From Levilactobacillus namurensis (GTDB lineage Bacteria > Bacillota > Bacilli > Lactobacillales > Lactobacillaceae), in assembly GCF_032197885.1 (NCBI RefSeq), contig NZ_CP134159.1:1364001-1428000 (forward strand): DNA of 64,000 nt, written 5' to 3'. The notes under the pieces were generated by a model that worked only from the letters and a program-made list of their open reading frames with translations, had not been told where the DNA came from and did no database searches. Both the position numbers and the translations under genes were made by a program. This document shows, in pieces, positions 24,275-33,349 of the stretch (positions are counted from its first letter, which is position 1; each line of letters opens with the position of its first letter).

Positions 24275-27200
24275 TTTTCACCTACGTAATTTCAATAAAT
24301 ATTTACACTTGGATCTGGAGGCTTCAGCTAAAGGAAATTTAACTCTGGTGGGGGAAAATGCCGCCGGGAAGACCACCTTAGCCAACTGCTTCTTTCCTAT
24401 GCTAGTGGATGGTTCCATCGCCACACCTTCGTTCAATCCGGCAAAGGGGACGGACCGTCTCGACAAAACGGGAAGTGCCCGCAATAGCTCCCGGGAGTCG
24501 CGGAACTTCGATAGCATGTTACTGGGGTGGGGCCCAAGCGCGATGCTGGTACGTACTGGTTATACCTATATGGTCCTCCAATCCGCAACGCGTCAAGTCA
24601 TCATGGGATTGGGGGCTCACCGGGCAGTGGGGGAACACCGCAAACCGACTTGGTGGTTTATCGCCATTAACCCCGATCTCCAAACGCCCATGACTTTAAA
24701 CACCACGGATGAGCAAGGCAACAGCCTGGAAAAAGATGCCTTCATCGCGGCCAACGCTGCCTGGGGCGACCAACTACACGTCTTCACGCAGGTCGAGGGG
24801 TACCGTAGCTATGCCGCGGAACACGTTTATGGGTTCACCCGCCTGGAGAGTCTGAATCAGTTAGCAACGGCTTATCGGTTATTAGCTTCCCCCATCTTGA
24901 CTGCCGGTAACGCCCGCTTTACGCCCATCCAGGCGGCGCTAAAGAACGCCCAGGAGGGGATTGACCGGCACGTGATTGAGAACGTCGCCGCGACCCAACG
25001 CCAACTCAACCAAACCAATGCGTTGCACGAACGGATCGTCCGGGGACAAGACCGGTTAAAACGCTTAAAAGCCCAAATTTTCTGGCGAAATCTGAATCGG
25101 TTTCAGGAAATCATCTTAAAACCATACAGCCAGGCCGTTACGCAATTGACCCACCTTAAGCAACAGCGCGAAGAGATTCAACGACAGTTGCAAGCTGCCC
25201 AACAACAGTTGCACCACCTCGAGCCCTTAATGGCACAAGCAGATGCCGACGTTAGCCACTACGTTCAGGCTAAGGCCGTTCAAGATGATCTCAAGGCACG
25301 GCGGAAAAGCCTGCAAAATGAGTTCAACCTGCTTACGGAACGGTTGCAGCACTATCGCCGACTAACGGACCGATTGGCCCAACAGCAGGCGTCCCTCCAG
25401 ACGTTCAAGGACCAGCAGGCGACGTTGACGCAACAGCAAGCCACGATTAGGCAGACCCAACTAGAGCCTTTACGCGCTAAATTAGCCGCCAAAACGGCGG
25501 GGATGCCAACACTATTAGATGTCATGACGGCGACGGATGACCAGCAACTAAGCCAAGACCTCAAACATTACCTCCGGGATGTGGCACGGCTTGTAACACA
25601 GTACCAAGACATCCAGGAAAATCAGCAACACCTTAGCGAAGACGTTCAAATCGTGGGGGACATGCAAACGAGTCTTGATCAGCGAATCGATCACCGGGCT
25701 CAGGGTCCCCTGGTGAGTCGCTTCCGCGAAGGCCTCCACGCGGACAACCGGGAGGTCCACGCAGCCGGGGCGGCGAAGATGAATGCCCGCTTCGATGAGT
25801 TAGAACGGCAACGAGTCGCCTTATTGCGGGACCATCCGGACTTAAAAGCTTATCTGGCGGATATTCACCTAATCGACGCGTTACGGGCGAATTCGCATGC
25901 CCTGGCCGATTGCTTAGACCAGTTGGCAACGTGCCACCGCCAACTAGAAGCCCTAGCGATTCATCTAAAGAACGCGACTGATCAGGTTCACCAAACCAAA
26001 TCGACCTTAGCCACCGATTTCCGTGATTTCGTCATGGCAACGGTTCAAGCCGACCTGCAACACCTTCAACAGCAATTGACTGAATTAGTTTTAGATCCCC
26101 AAATTGATCAAAAGTTGGCCACCGCCCGGGCAACCTTCCAGAAGTATCGGGCAGAAGAACAACACTTAAGCCAGCAACTGGCGACTTATCAAGCCAACCT
26201 CACGACCAATCACCAACAGTTAACGACCCATACACAAGCCTTGGATCAGTTAACCGCGAATGGTCAGGCCGGTCTAGCCGATTTAAGACCTTACGCGTCA
26301 GACGCCGAACCACTGGCCGACCTCACAGCCGCCTTAGCCTTTGTCAAGAGTCATGGGAGTGAGGTGCGCAGTCATAGCTATAGTGATTTGACCAATCAAA
26401 TTGGTCATTTGATTCATCGCAACGACGAGAACGGGGTGGACCGCTATGCCCTCGACAGTCTATTTGAAGAACGGGGCCACGATGCTATTGCCAGCGCCAT
26501 GCGGCAACAACATGCCGTGGAACGGGGAAACTTAGGGTTCCGGGTGGTCGCGTTCGACCTTAACCAGGCTCAAGAGTTCCTAGCAACTGACGAACAAGCT
26601 GTCGCCAATGCCTTAGCCCAAACGGTCTCCGGTAATGACGTGGCCCAACGCGCTTACTTGGGGGCGGCCATTCACCAGATTGCGGATCAATATCGCCTTA
26701 TCGATGGTTATAACGACATCTTGGCGCGGGGCGTTCGTGGCGACCAAGAAATTCGGCTCAAGATTTCGTTAGCCCCCGTCAACGTGGACCAAGCCGTCAT
26801 TGATGAAGCTTGCGATGCCCACCTGACGGAACGGCCAGCACTGACCGCAGAAGTCGAAAAGCGGTTGACCAAGCTAGCCAGTGACGTGGCGATTGCGAAT
26901 GATGATGACCAGTTCATGGATGAAGCTTACCAGTTGCTGGATATTCGGCAGTGGTCCGAGTTCAAGATTTGGATTCATCGTCGTCAGAGTCCCGTGGATG
27001 CATTCGAAGAAGTCGACGATAAGTTCGTTCAATCTGGCGGATTCGGGGCGGAAAAAGCTCAGGCGATGGTGTTGCCATTGCTACTGGTTCCCAAGATGAT
27101 CCTGCAACGGTCTCGCCAAGCCGACGTGCCGCACCTGGTCATGTTTGACGAATTTGCGGACAAATTGGATCCCGAAACAGCTAAATCGTTTGCGCAGACC

Positions 27201-27383
27201 ATCGACCACTTTGGCTTCAACTTTATCGCGACCATGCCTAGTGGCGCCCAGAATAAGGTTTTAGCCGACGGCGTTGAGAACATCGCGTATGACGTCATTG
27301 CACCGACTACGCAAGAAGACGGGCGCTTCCATAAAAACATCGTTCGCCCGGCCTTAGTTTGGCAGGCGAGAACCCATGACTGA
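24243..27383 (+). CDS. jetC: JetC-like SMC ATPase (MksB-like) of a Wadjet-type system
   Basis: A 1046-residue SMC-like ATPase. The N-terminal head has 'GNLTLVGENAAGKTTLANCF', Walker A at about residues 37-45. Long Gln/Leu-rich coiled coils run from about 250 to 440 and 540 to 700, separated by a less helical, hinge-like part. The C-terminal head has an ABC signature-like 'QSGGFGAEKAQA' (about 930) and Walker B 'HLVMFDEFADKLD' with D969-E970. It is the loop-extruding motor of Wadjet: in studied systems it pulls circular plasmid DNA until JetD cuts it. A tight operon with overlaps on both sides. Confidence 0.85.
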   Translation: MTQSTTLRPVSFHLRNFNKYLHLDLEASAKGNLTLVGENAAGKTTLANCFFPMLVDGSIATPSFNPAKGTDRLDKTGSARNSSRESRNFDSMLLGWGPSAMLVRTGYTYMVLQSATRQVIMGLGAHRAVGEHRKPTWWFIAINPDLQTPMTLNTTDEQGNSLEKDAFIAANAAWGDQLHVFTQVEGYRSYAAEHVYGFTRLESLNQLATAYRLLASPILTAGNARFTPIQAALKNAQEGIDRHVIENVAATQRQLNQTNALHERIVRGQDRLKRLKAQIFWRNLNRFQEIILKPYSQAVTQLTHLKQQREEIQRQLQAAQQQLHHLEPLMAQADADVSHYVQAKAVQDDLKARRKSLQNEFNLLTERLQHYRRLTDRLAQQQASLQTFKDQQATLTQQQATIRQTQLEPLRAKLAAKTAGMPTLLDVMTATDDQQLSQDLKHYLRDVARLVTQYQDIQENQQHLSEDVQIVGDMQTSLDQRIDHRAQGPLVSRFREGLHADNREVHAAGAAKMNARFDELERQRVALLRDHPDLKAYLADIHLIDALRANSHALADCLDQLATCHRQLEALAIHLKNATDQVHQTKSTLATDFRDFVMATVQADLQHLQQQLTELVLDPQIDQKLATARATFQKYRAEEQHLSQQLATYQANLTTNHQQLTTHTQALDQLTANGQAGLADLRPYASDAEPLADLTAALAFVKSHGSEVRSHSYSDLTNQIGHLIHRNDENGVDRYALDSLFEERGHDAIASAMRQQHAVERGNLGFRVVAFDLNQAQEFLATDEQAVANALAQTVSGNDVAQRAYLGAAIHQIADQYRLIDGYNDILARGVRGDQEIRLKISLAPVNVDQAVIDEACDAHLTERPALTAEVEKRLTKLASDVAIANDDDQFMDEAYQLLDIRQWSEFKIWIHRRQSPVDAFEEVDDKFVQSGGFGAEKAQAMVLPLLLVPKMILQRSRQADVPHLVMFDEFADKLDPETAKSFAQTIDHFGFNFIATMPSGAQNKVLADGVENIAYDVIAPTTQEDGRFHKNIVRPALVWQARTHD

Positions 27384-28203
27384 CTTTCTAGCGGCCTACC
27401 AGCACGCCACACACCGCCCAGCCCCGCTGGATGCCAATCGGTTAGCACCGTTGTTTGCTCAAATCGCGGCGGACCACTTGTTACCGCCGCGTGGGCAACA
27501 AGCCGTCAATGCTGGCTTTACAGCGCACACTCTCAGCGATGCACACGAGAATCCGCCCATTTATCACTACTACCAGTGGGCGCTGGCCAACTGTTTAGCC
27601 GAGCATCCGGTTCACGAACTTAGCGCACAACTTGTGGGGAACTCATTTGTTTGTGTTAATCTCTTCCAGACGGATCTCCCACAACCACTAACACTTAACC
27701 CCTGGCAGGTCTCGGCCATGGCCGATTTCCCTTTAATGACCAATTGCGCGGTTATGATCGAAAATAATGGGGTCTTTGCGTGGCTCCATCACCGGCATCC
27801 GAACTGGCCACTAATCGACCAAGCCGGTAATGACTTTAACAGTACCGCCAACCGCTTATTACAGCGGTTAGTTCATCGCGGGGTGGCTGTGACGTATCTG
27901 GGCGACCTAGATAGTCCCGGAATTCAAATTGCGGAGCGGGTCCAACGGCTCATCCCCCAAGTCCCGGCTGACGAACTCTTCGCGTTACAACTGCCGCAAC
28001 GGGTCTTCGCATGGCTGGTTCAATATGGCAAGCCGGATACCAAGCGAACTAAGCAGCAGACTGTCCAAACGCCGCTCCTACAGGAAGCCCTGACTTCCAT
28101 TCACACGCTCGGTAAGTTCGTGGAACAAGAACAGTTGATAGCCGCTTACGAAGACTTGATTCCTGCTTGGTTGGCCCAACACGCACCTAAACTTGAGTCC
28201 TAA
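27376..28203 (+). CDS. jetD: JetD-like Toprim nuclease (DUF2399-like)
   Basis: A 275-residue last gene of the operon, starting eight bases inside jetC. The C-terminal half contains a Toprim-like core: 'TNCAVMIENNGVFAWL' with E129 and 'VAVTYLGDLDSPGIQIAERV' with D177 and D179, the E...D-x-D set used by topoisomerase VI-type nucleases. The G-D-x-D-x-x-G-x-x-I-A arrangement is that of DUF2399 proteins. In Wadjet systems JetD cleaves the extruded plasmid. It is shorter than many JetD proteins, so the N-terminal DNA-binding part may be reduced. A terminator follows the stop directly. Confidence 0.8.
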   Translation: MTDFLAAYQHATHRPAPLDANRLAPLFAQIAADHLLPPRGQQAVNAGFTAHTLSDAHENPPIYHYYQWALANCLAEHPVHELSAQLVGNSFVCVNLFQTDLPQPLTLNPWQVSAMADFPLMTNCAVMIENNGVFAWLHHRHPNWPLIDQAGNDFNSTANRLLQRLVHRGVAVTYLGDLDSPGIQIAERVQRLIPQVPADELFALQLPQRVFAWLVQYGKPDTKRTKQQTVQTPLLQEALTSIHTLGKFVEQEQLIAAYEDLIPAWLAQHAPKLES

Positions 28204-28243
28204 AAGTAGCGTTCCTCATTTAAATTGAGGGACGCTACTTTTA
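28202..28243. terminator. Terminator of the Jet operon
   Basis: The stem AAAAGTAGCGT-CCTCA / TGAGG-ACGCTACTTTT has A's on the left and T's on the right. Confidence 0.9.
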
Positions 28244-28433
28244 GAGAATCCGATTACTTGTTCTCCCAATCGATTAGGTCGCGAGACTGCCCTGGTTTAT
28301 TGTAAACTGAGCATCCCCGCTACGCCGAACTTGGTCAAACCGCGATGACCTGGAAAAACTAGTAATGAGTTATCATGGAAGAAAAGCTCATCGCAAATAG
28401 GCCAAAATCAGATACTGTTTAAGGGGAGATAAC

Positions 28434-29285
28434 ATGCGATTTAAAAAGGGGATTTGGTTCAGTCTCATCATGGGACTATTGATATTAAGTGGGTGTAGCC
28501 GGGCTAGCACTCAACCGGCCAAAGATGTCCACCAGAGCTATGGCGCCAGCTACGTTCCCACACTTTTCTTTCACGGGTACGGTAGCAGTGCCAATGCCGA
28601 AATGCATATGATCAACGCTGCTAAGTCGGCCGGAGTAACCCGTACCGTTCTGCGGGCTACCGTAGCCAAAGACGGCCACGTCACTTGGCGCGGCCAGTTT
28701 AAGCCGGGAGATCATCATCCCCTGGTCGCCGTTCAATTCACGGACAACCGCAACAGCGATTACCCCCAGGATGCTACCTGGGCCAAACACGTGATTACTG
28801 GCCTGCAGAAGTCCTACCACGTGACGAAATTTAACGTCGTCGGCCATTCGATGGGGAACATGGCCATCGTCTACTACCTACTGGCGAACGGTCAAAATCG
28901 GCATTTACCCCAACTCCAAAAAGAGATCGACATTGCCGGCCACTTCAACGGCATTCTGGGGGTCAACGACGAACCTAACCGGATGACGTTATCGGCGACG
29001 GGGAAACCCAACAAAATGGACCATAACTATCAACAATTGCTGGCACTTCGCCAACGATTCCCGCGGCAGGTTCAAGTACTCAACATCTTCGGGGATTTAA
29101 ATAATGGCACCCATTCTGATGGACGCGTCAGCAACGCCTCGTCTCAGTCGCTTAAGTACCTGGTTAAGCAGCGTGCGGCGACCTACCAAGAGCACCGAAT
29201 CGTGGGCGCCAAGGCCCAACATAGCAAGCTCCACGATAACGCGCAGGTCGATCGCCTGTTGATTCAATTTCTCTGGGACCGTTAA
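28434..29285 (+). CDS. DUF915 alpha/beta-hydrolase lipoprotein
   Basis: A 283-residue extracytoplasmic hydrolase common in lactobacilli. The lipobox is LILSGC (Cys about 21), predicting a lipid-anchored protein. The fold markers are 'YVPTLFFHGYGSSANAEMHMI' with the oxyanion region and the nucleophile elbow GHSMGN (Ser in 'FNVVGHSMGNMAIVYYL'). 'IFGDLNNGTHSDGRVSNAS' gives the acidic residue and 'AQHSKLHDN' the catalytic His. Substrate unknown, perhaps an envelope ester. AAGGGGAG precedes the ATG. Stands alone between jetD and tex. Confidence 0.88.
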   Translation: MRFKKGIWFSLIMGLLILSGCSRASTQPAKDVHQSYGASYVPTLFFHGYGSSANAEMHMINAAKSAGVTRTVLRATVAKDGHVTWRGQFKPGDHHPLVAVQFTDNRNSDYPQDATWAKHVITGLQKSYHVTKFNVVGHSMGNMAIVYYLLANGQNRHLPQLQKEIDIAGHFNGILGVNDEPNRMTLSATGKPNKMDHNYQQLLALRQRFPRQVQVLNIFGDLNNGTHSDGRVSNASSQSLKYLVKQRAATYQEHRIVGAKAQHSKLHDNAQVDRLLIQFLWDR

Positions 29286-29358
29286 ACGTCAAAGCCAAGG
29301 GGGATGTTGCGATTAACGGTCGTATCCAGCCAGCTAGACGCCCTAACCTAAAACATCA

Positions 29359-29367
29359 TGGTATACT
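29359..29367 (+). promoter_or_regulatory. Extended -10 promoter of tex
   Basis: TG-G-TATACT (TG at 29359-29360, TATACT at 29362-29367), about 55 bases before the start. No good -35, as is common with an extended -10. Confidence 0.6.
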
Positions 29368-29422
29368 TTTAGATGTCGTATCACCACAAGAATTAACCAA
29401 CATTTCAACCATGGAGGACTGT

Positions 29423-31621
29423 ATGGCAACCACACAAGCAGAAAATCGCCTGGTCAATTTGGCCGGGCCAGTTCACCAACAACTCGGTCAATACCGGGTC
29501 CAACAGATTCAAGCCGTTTTGACGCTACTCGATGAGGGCAACACGGTTCCGTTTATCGCGCGTTACCGAAAAGAACGGACCGGAACCTTGGACGAAGTGG
29601 CCATTCGCGACATCGAAGATGAGGCCCAGCGCTTGATGAAGCTCAATCAACGGCGCCAAGACGTCTTAAAGTTGATTCAAGAGCAGGGGAAGTTAACGGC
29701 CCAGCTCAAGCAACGGCTCACCCAAGTGACGACCTTACAACAAGTCGAAGACCTTTATCTGCCGTATAAGCAAAAACGACGGACTAAGGCAACCATTGCC
29801 CGGGAAGCGGGACTGACGCCACTGGCTAAGTGGCTGTTAACGTACCCGGCTAGTGGACTAGACACCAAAGCCACGACGTTCATCGCGCCAGACAAGGGAT
29901 TACCCGACCTGACTGCCGTTTGGGATGGGGTCCACGAGATTTTAGCCGAAACGTTCAGTGAACAGGTGGCCTTTCGGGAATGGATCCGGCACTACACCCG
30001 GCAACATGGTGAGTTGACCAGCAAACGCAAACGTGGCGCCCAGACGGCTGACGAGCAACAGGTCTATGCCACGTATTACGACTTCAAGCAAGCCCTCAAA
30101 CAGGTGCCACCATACCGAATTCTGGCTATGAACCGGGGCGAACGCGAAAAGGTCTTATCGGTCGGCATCGCCGTTGATCCTACATCCATCTTGCAGTACG
30201 GTCATTTTCGGTTAGTCGGTCAGCACCAAGGACCCGCCGTGGCGAAAATCACCGCTGCATTCGCCGACGCTTACAAACGCTTCTTGGGTCCCGCCATCGA
30301 ACGGGAACTACGCCGGCAACTTTCCGAACAGGCCGACGACCACGCCATTCAAGTCTTTGGGAACAACCTCTACCACCTCTTAATGCAGGCCCCACTAAAG
30401 GGTAAAGTCGTCATGGGATTCGATCCCGCTTACCGAACGGGGTGCAAATTAGCCATTATGGATGCCAACGGCCGGTTTTTAGCCAAGCAGGTCATCTATC
30501 CCCATAAGCCGGCTAGTCAAAAGCAACGCGCCGCGGCCGGTCCCGCCTTCAAACAGCTCCTAGAAGACTACCACGTCCAAATGATTGCGATCGGTAACGG
30601 GACCGCTAGCCGTGAATCTGAAGAATTCGTCAGTGAAATTCTAAAGACGCTGAATCACCCCGTCTACTACGTCATTGTTAACGAAGCGGGGGCTTCCGTT
30701 TATTCCGCAAGTGAGAACGCGCGGGCAGAATTTGCGAACCTCCACGTGGAAGAACGGTCAGCGGTTAGTATTGGGCGGCGCCTGCAGGACCCGCTGGCGG
30801 AATTGATCAAAGTCGACCCGAAAGCCATCGGCGTCGGCCAATACCAACACGACGTTCCCGAAAAGGCCCTCGACGCCCAATTGGACCGCGTCGTCGAAAC
30901 GGCGGTCAACCAAGTCAGGGTCAACGTCAACACGGCCAGTCCCGAGTTGCTCACCCACATCTCAGGACTGACTGCGACCACTGCGAAAAACATCGTGACG
31001 TACCGTAACCAAAACGGCGCTTTTGCGGACCGTCAAGCACTCAAAGCCGTCCCACGCTTGGGTCCCAAGGCCTACCAACAAGCAGTTGGCTTCCTTCGGA
31101 TCTTAACGGGACGCAATCCCCTAGACAATACGGACATCCATCCGGAAAGCTACCCCGTCACCCAACGCCTGTTAGCGGACCTACAAGCGACTCCCGCTGA
31201 TATTGGGACGCCGACCTTGCGCCACTACTTACAGCAGTTGAACCGGCAACAGTGGGCCCAACGCTTGGGTATCGGTGAGGCGACCCTCGCAGATATTTTG
31301 GACGGCCTGAGTAAGCCAGGACGGGATCTGCGGGATAGTATGCCGGCACCGCTGTTGCGCCAAGACGTCTTGACGATGGCCGACCTGAAACCGGGGATGG
31401 AACTCCAGGGAACCGTTCGGAACGTGGTCGACTTCGGGGCGTTCGTGGATATTGGGGTTAAACAGGATGGTTTGGTGCACATCTCACAACTGGCCGATCA
31501 CTTTGTGAGTGACCCCAGCACCGTGGTGACCATTGGGGACATCGTAACTGTTTGGGTCCTTAGCGTGGATGAACAGCGTCAACGAATCCAGCTGACCATG
31601 CGCCAAGCGCAGCAGGACTAG
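29423..31621 (+). CDS. tex: Tex family RNA/nucleic-acid-binding protein
   Basis: A 732-residue S1-domain protein with the full Tex layout. The N-terminal helical domain includes 'DEGNTVPFIARYRKERTGTLDEV'. The YqgF/RNase-H-like domain is 'GKVVMGFDPAYRTGCKLAIMD' (about 325-350). The helix-hairpin-helix region is 'VNVNTASPELLTHISGLTATTAKNIV', and the C-terminal S1 domain is 'LQGTVRNVVDFGAFVDIGVKQDGLVHIS'. Tex affects transcription, toxin expression or stress survival in various bacteria. An upstream ATG at 29411 is in frame, but its own GGAGG lies between the two and serves 29423. Confidence 0.95.
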   Translation: MATTQAENRLVNLAGPVHQQLGQYRVQQIQAVLTLLDEGNTVPFIARYRKERTGTLDEVAIRDIEDEAQRLMKLNQRRQDVLKLIQEQGKLTAQLKQRLTQVTTLQQVEDLYLPYKQKRRTKATIAREAGLTPLAKWLLTYPASGLDTKATTFIAPDKGLPDLTAVWDGVHEILAETFSEQVAFREWIRHYTRQHGELTSKRKRGAQTADEQQVYATYYDFKQALKQVPPYRILAMNRGEREKVLSVGIAVDPTSILQYGHFRLVGQHQGPAVAKITAAFADAYKRFLGPAIERELRRQLSEQADDHAIQVFGNNLYHLLMQAPLKGKVVMGFDPAYRTGCKLAIMDANGRFLAKQVIYPHKPASQKQRAAAGPAFKQLLEDYHVQMIAIGNGTASRESEEFVSEILKTLNHPVYYVIVNEAGASVYSASENARAEFANLHVEERSAVSIGRRLQDPLAELIKVDPKAIGVGQYQHDVPEKALDAQLDRVVETAVNQVRVNVNTASPELLTHISGLTATTAKNIVTYRNQNGAFADRQALKAVPRLGPKAYQQAVGFLRILTGRNPLDNTDIHPESYPVTQRLLADLQATPADIGTPTLRHYLQQLNRQQWAQRLGIGEATLADILDGLSKPGRDLRDSMPAPLLRQDVLTMADLKPGMELQGTVRNVVDFGAFVDIGVKQDGLVHISQLADHFVSDPSTVVTIGDIVTVWVLSVDEQRQRIQLTMRQAQQD

Positions 31622-31664
31622 GCAGGCGTGGCTGATCATCGTCACCGGTTACCAGGACTTCCCA

Positions 31665-31692
31665 TTGCAAGGATTCTTTAATCTGTTATGAT
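31665..31692 (+). promoter_or_regulatory. Promoter of the 42-residue basic protein gene
   Basis: TTGCAA (31665-31670), 16-bp spacer, TATGAT (31687-31692). Confidence 0.65.
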
Positions 31693-31774
31693 GGGAAGCA
31701 CCCTGTAAATTTAGCGTCTTCGATTGATGTTTACAGAATCACTCTCGATAACTCCATAAGGCGGTGACAATTAC

Positions 31775-31903
31775 ATGACTCAAAAGGAAAAAATGATGGC
31801 CCTCATCGAAAAGAAGAAACAAAACGGCCACAACCAGCAAAAGACCGTTGCAAAAAACGATCGTAAGAACATGCGCAAGGGACCAAAAATCTTCAATAAG
31901 TAA
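31775..31903 (+). CDS. Small basic protein, 42 residues
   Basis: MTQKEKMMALIEKKKQNGHN continues to a basic C-terminus 'RKNMRKGPKIFNK'. About a third of the residues are Lys or Arg, with no hydrophobic segment, so it is probably cytosolic and nucleic-acid- or ribosome-associated (inference). It has its own promoter, an AAGGCGGTGA ribosome site eight bases before the ATG, and a terminator. That signal set makes it a real gene although I do not recognise the family. Confidence 0.75.
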   Translation: MTQKEKMMALIEKKKQNGHNQQKTVAKNDRKNMRKGPKIFNK

Positions 31904-31979
31904 GCCGTCCTAAGCCCTGATCAGACGGGGGACCCCGGGCTACTCGAAAAAAGGGGTCGCCAATTCAATAATTCGTCAC

Positions 31980-32021
31980 TAAAAATCGCCCGGTTCTCTG
32001 TGAAGAGAAGCGAGCGATTTT
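31980..32021. terminator. Bidirectional terminator between the small basic gene and xerS
   Basis: AAAAATCGC / GCGATTTTT plus an inner CG/CG pair, with a 20-base loop. A run and T run on either side. Confidence 0.8.
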
Positions 32022-32107
32022 TGATCATGCTTGAAATTTTAAGATGCCTTTACTTTACGATTTTTAAATTCGCTTAGACGCTTGGGCACTATAAGTGACG
32101 ATTCACA

Positions 32108-33172
32108 TCAAAGTTTCTTCAACCCGTTACGCTGTTCTTCGTCAATCATGTGCGTGTATAGCCCCGTGGCGGTGGTTGAGTTTTGTCCTAACTGGGTGGC
32201 TACCAACTGCTCGTTTTTCGTCGCTAGGTACAGCTTAGACGCTAACGTATGCCGTAACTTATGCGGGGTGATTCGTACCTTGAATGCCGCTGAGTATTTG
32301 GCAACCATTTTTTCCATGGTGTTCGCCTGCATGCGTGAGGCTTGTCCCCGGTAAATGGTTAAGAAGAGGGCCCGGTCATCCTTGGCGGCGTGGTAGAGCG
32401 CTTGGCGCTGCGTGACGTACGCTTGGATATAGGGGATGGTCCAAGGTGCGATGGGCACTGTATCGCGTTGGCCACCTTTTCGAACGACCCCAATCGTCTG
32501 CGTTTTTAGGTTTAGGTGGCGAAGGTCGGCATTCGCCGCTTCAGAGACCCGTAGACCGCTTCCCAGTAATAGGGCGTTGATGGCCAGGTCCCGGAGCTTA
32601 TCACGCTTAAAGTAGCGCCGTTGGGCGGGTGTCAGCCGTTTCTCGTATTTGTGGTCAATGAAGTCTAAGTAGTCGTGATCCGTATTTCCCAGCATCAACT
32701 TAGTCTTTAGGTTGGCTGCTCGGGTCGCGTAGGTCTCATTGGTGCGAACCAGTGCAATCTTGTGCATCACGTTACGGTCAAAGTAGGCTTCGCCGTGCTC
32801 GTCTTCCGTATCCTCAGTGAGGTACTTAAAAAGCGACGAGAGGGCGTTTAACGAGCGGTTAATGGTCGGGTGGGACCGACTACCGGGCGCACCGGTTAGC
32901 TTAGTCTGGTTTAACAGCGCCGATTTGTATAACTCGACCGTTTCTTTCTTTAAATGGGCCAATAGCTCTAGCGGAATATCGGCCGGTCGACTAACGGATG
33001 CGATACCTTCGCTAATCAGCCAGTTAAAGAAGCGGCGAAACTCCGTCAGATATTGATACAGCGTAGCGGGGGATAGGGGGATCGTCGCCTTGGCCTGGTA
33101 ATATTCCTGAACGAACCAGGGGGCACTGGCGAGTTCCTCGTCAATGAGCTTTAAATAGTGTTGCTTCTCCAT
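32108..33172 (-). CDS. xerS: XerS-type tyrosine recombinase
   Basis: A 354-residue recombinase that in streptococci and lactococci works alone on difSL to resolve chromosome dimers. The N-terminal SAM-like DNA-binding domain (about 1-140) begins with 'YLKLIDEELASAPWFVQEYY', typical of XerS. The catalytic residues are visible: Arg I in 'LGSGLRVSEAAN', H-x-x-R in 'TPHKLRHTLASKLY', and the nucleophile Tyr in 'TTATGLYTHMIDEEQRNGL'. The usual His/Trp of the 'LGHSS' motif is Gln here (LGQNS). The genome also has XerC (54.6 kb), so XerS may act on a separate site. GGAGG precedes the ATG; the promoter carries a LexA-like box. Confidence 0.88.
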   Translation of the reverse strand: MEKQHYLKLIDEELASAPWFVQEYYQAKATIPLSPATLYQYLTEFRRFFNWLISEGIASVSRPADIPLELLAHLKKETVELYKSALLNQTKLTGAPGSRSHPTINRSLNALSSLFKYLTEDTEDEHGEAYFDRNVMHKIALVRTNETYATRAANLKTKLMLGNTDHDYLDFIDHKYEKRLTPAQRRYFKRDKLRDLAINALLLGSGLRVSEAANADLRHLNLKTQTIGVVRKGGQRDTVPIAPWTIPYIQAYVTQRQALYHAAKDDRALFLTIYRGQASRMQANTMEKMVAKYSAAFKVRITPHKLRHTLASKLYLATKNEQLVATQLGQNSTTATGLYTHMIDEEQRNGLKKL

Positions 33173-33185
33173 CGATGCAGGCCTC

Positions 33186-33239
33186 CAAACATATGTTCTG
33201 ATTACTCTCTATCATACCGAATAATGTCTGATGATGCAA
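33186..33239 (-). promoter_or_regulatory. xerS promoter with LexA-like (SOS) box
   Basis: On the minus strand TTGCAT (33234-33239), a 17-bp spacer and TATGAT (33211-33216). Just downstream of the expected start point lies AGAACATATGTTTG (33186-33199), 12 of 14 positions matching the Gram-positive LexA box CGAACATATGTTCG. Confidence 0.6.
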
Positions 33240-33314
33240 TCGCTTAGCTGTGTCCTGCAAAAGATAGCGACTATCGTTAACTAGAAAAATTACCAATAAA
33301 CATCATAAAAGGGG

Positions 33315-33343
33315 TTGACTTTTGCCAACCATCCCTGTATAGT
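33315..33343 (+). promoter_or_regulatory. Strong orphan promoter on the plus strand
   Basis: TTGACT (33315-33320), exactly 17 bp, TATAGT (33338-33343). No protein gene lies downstream on this strand before the terminator at 33421-33460. Confidence 0.75.
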
Positions 33344-33349
33344 CATTCA

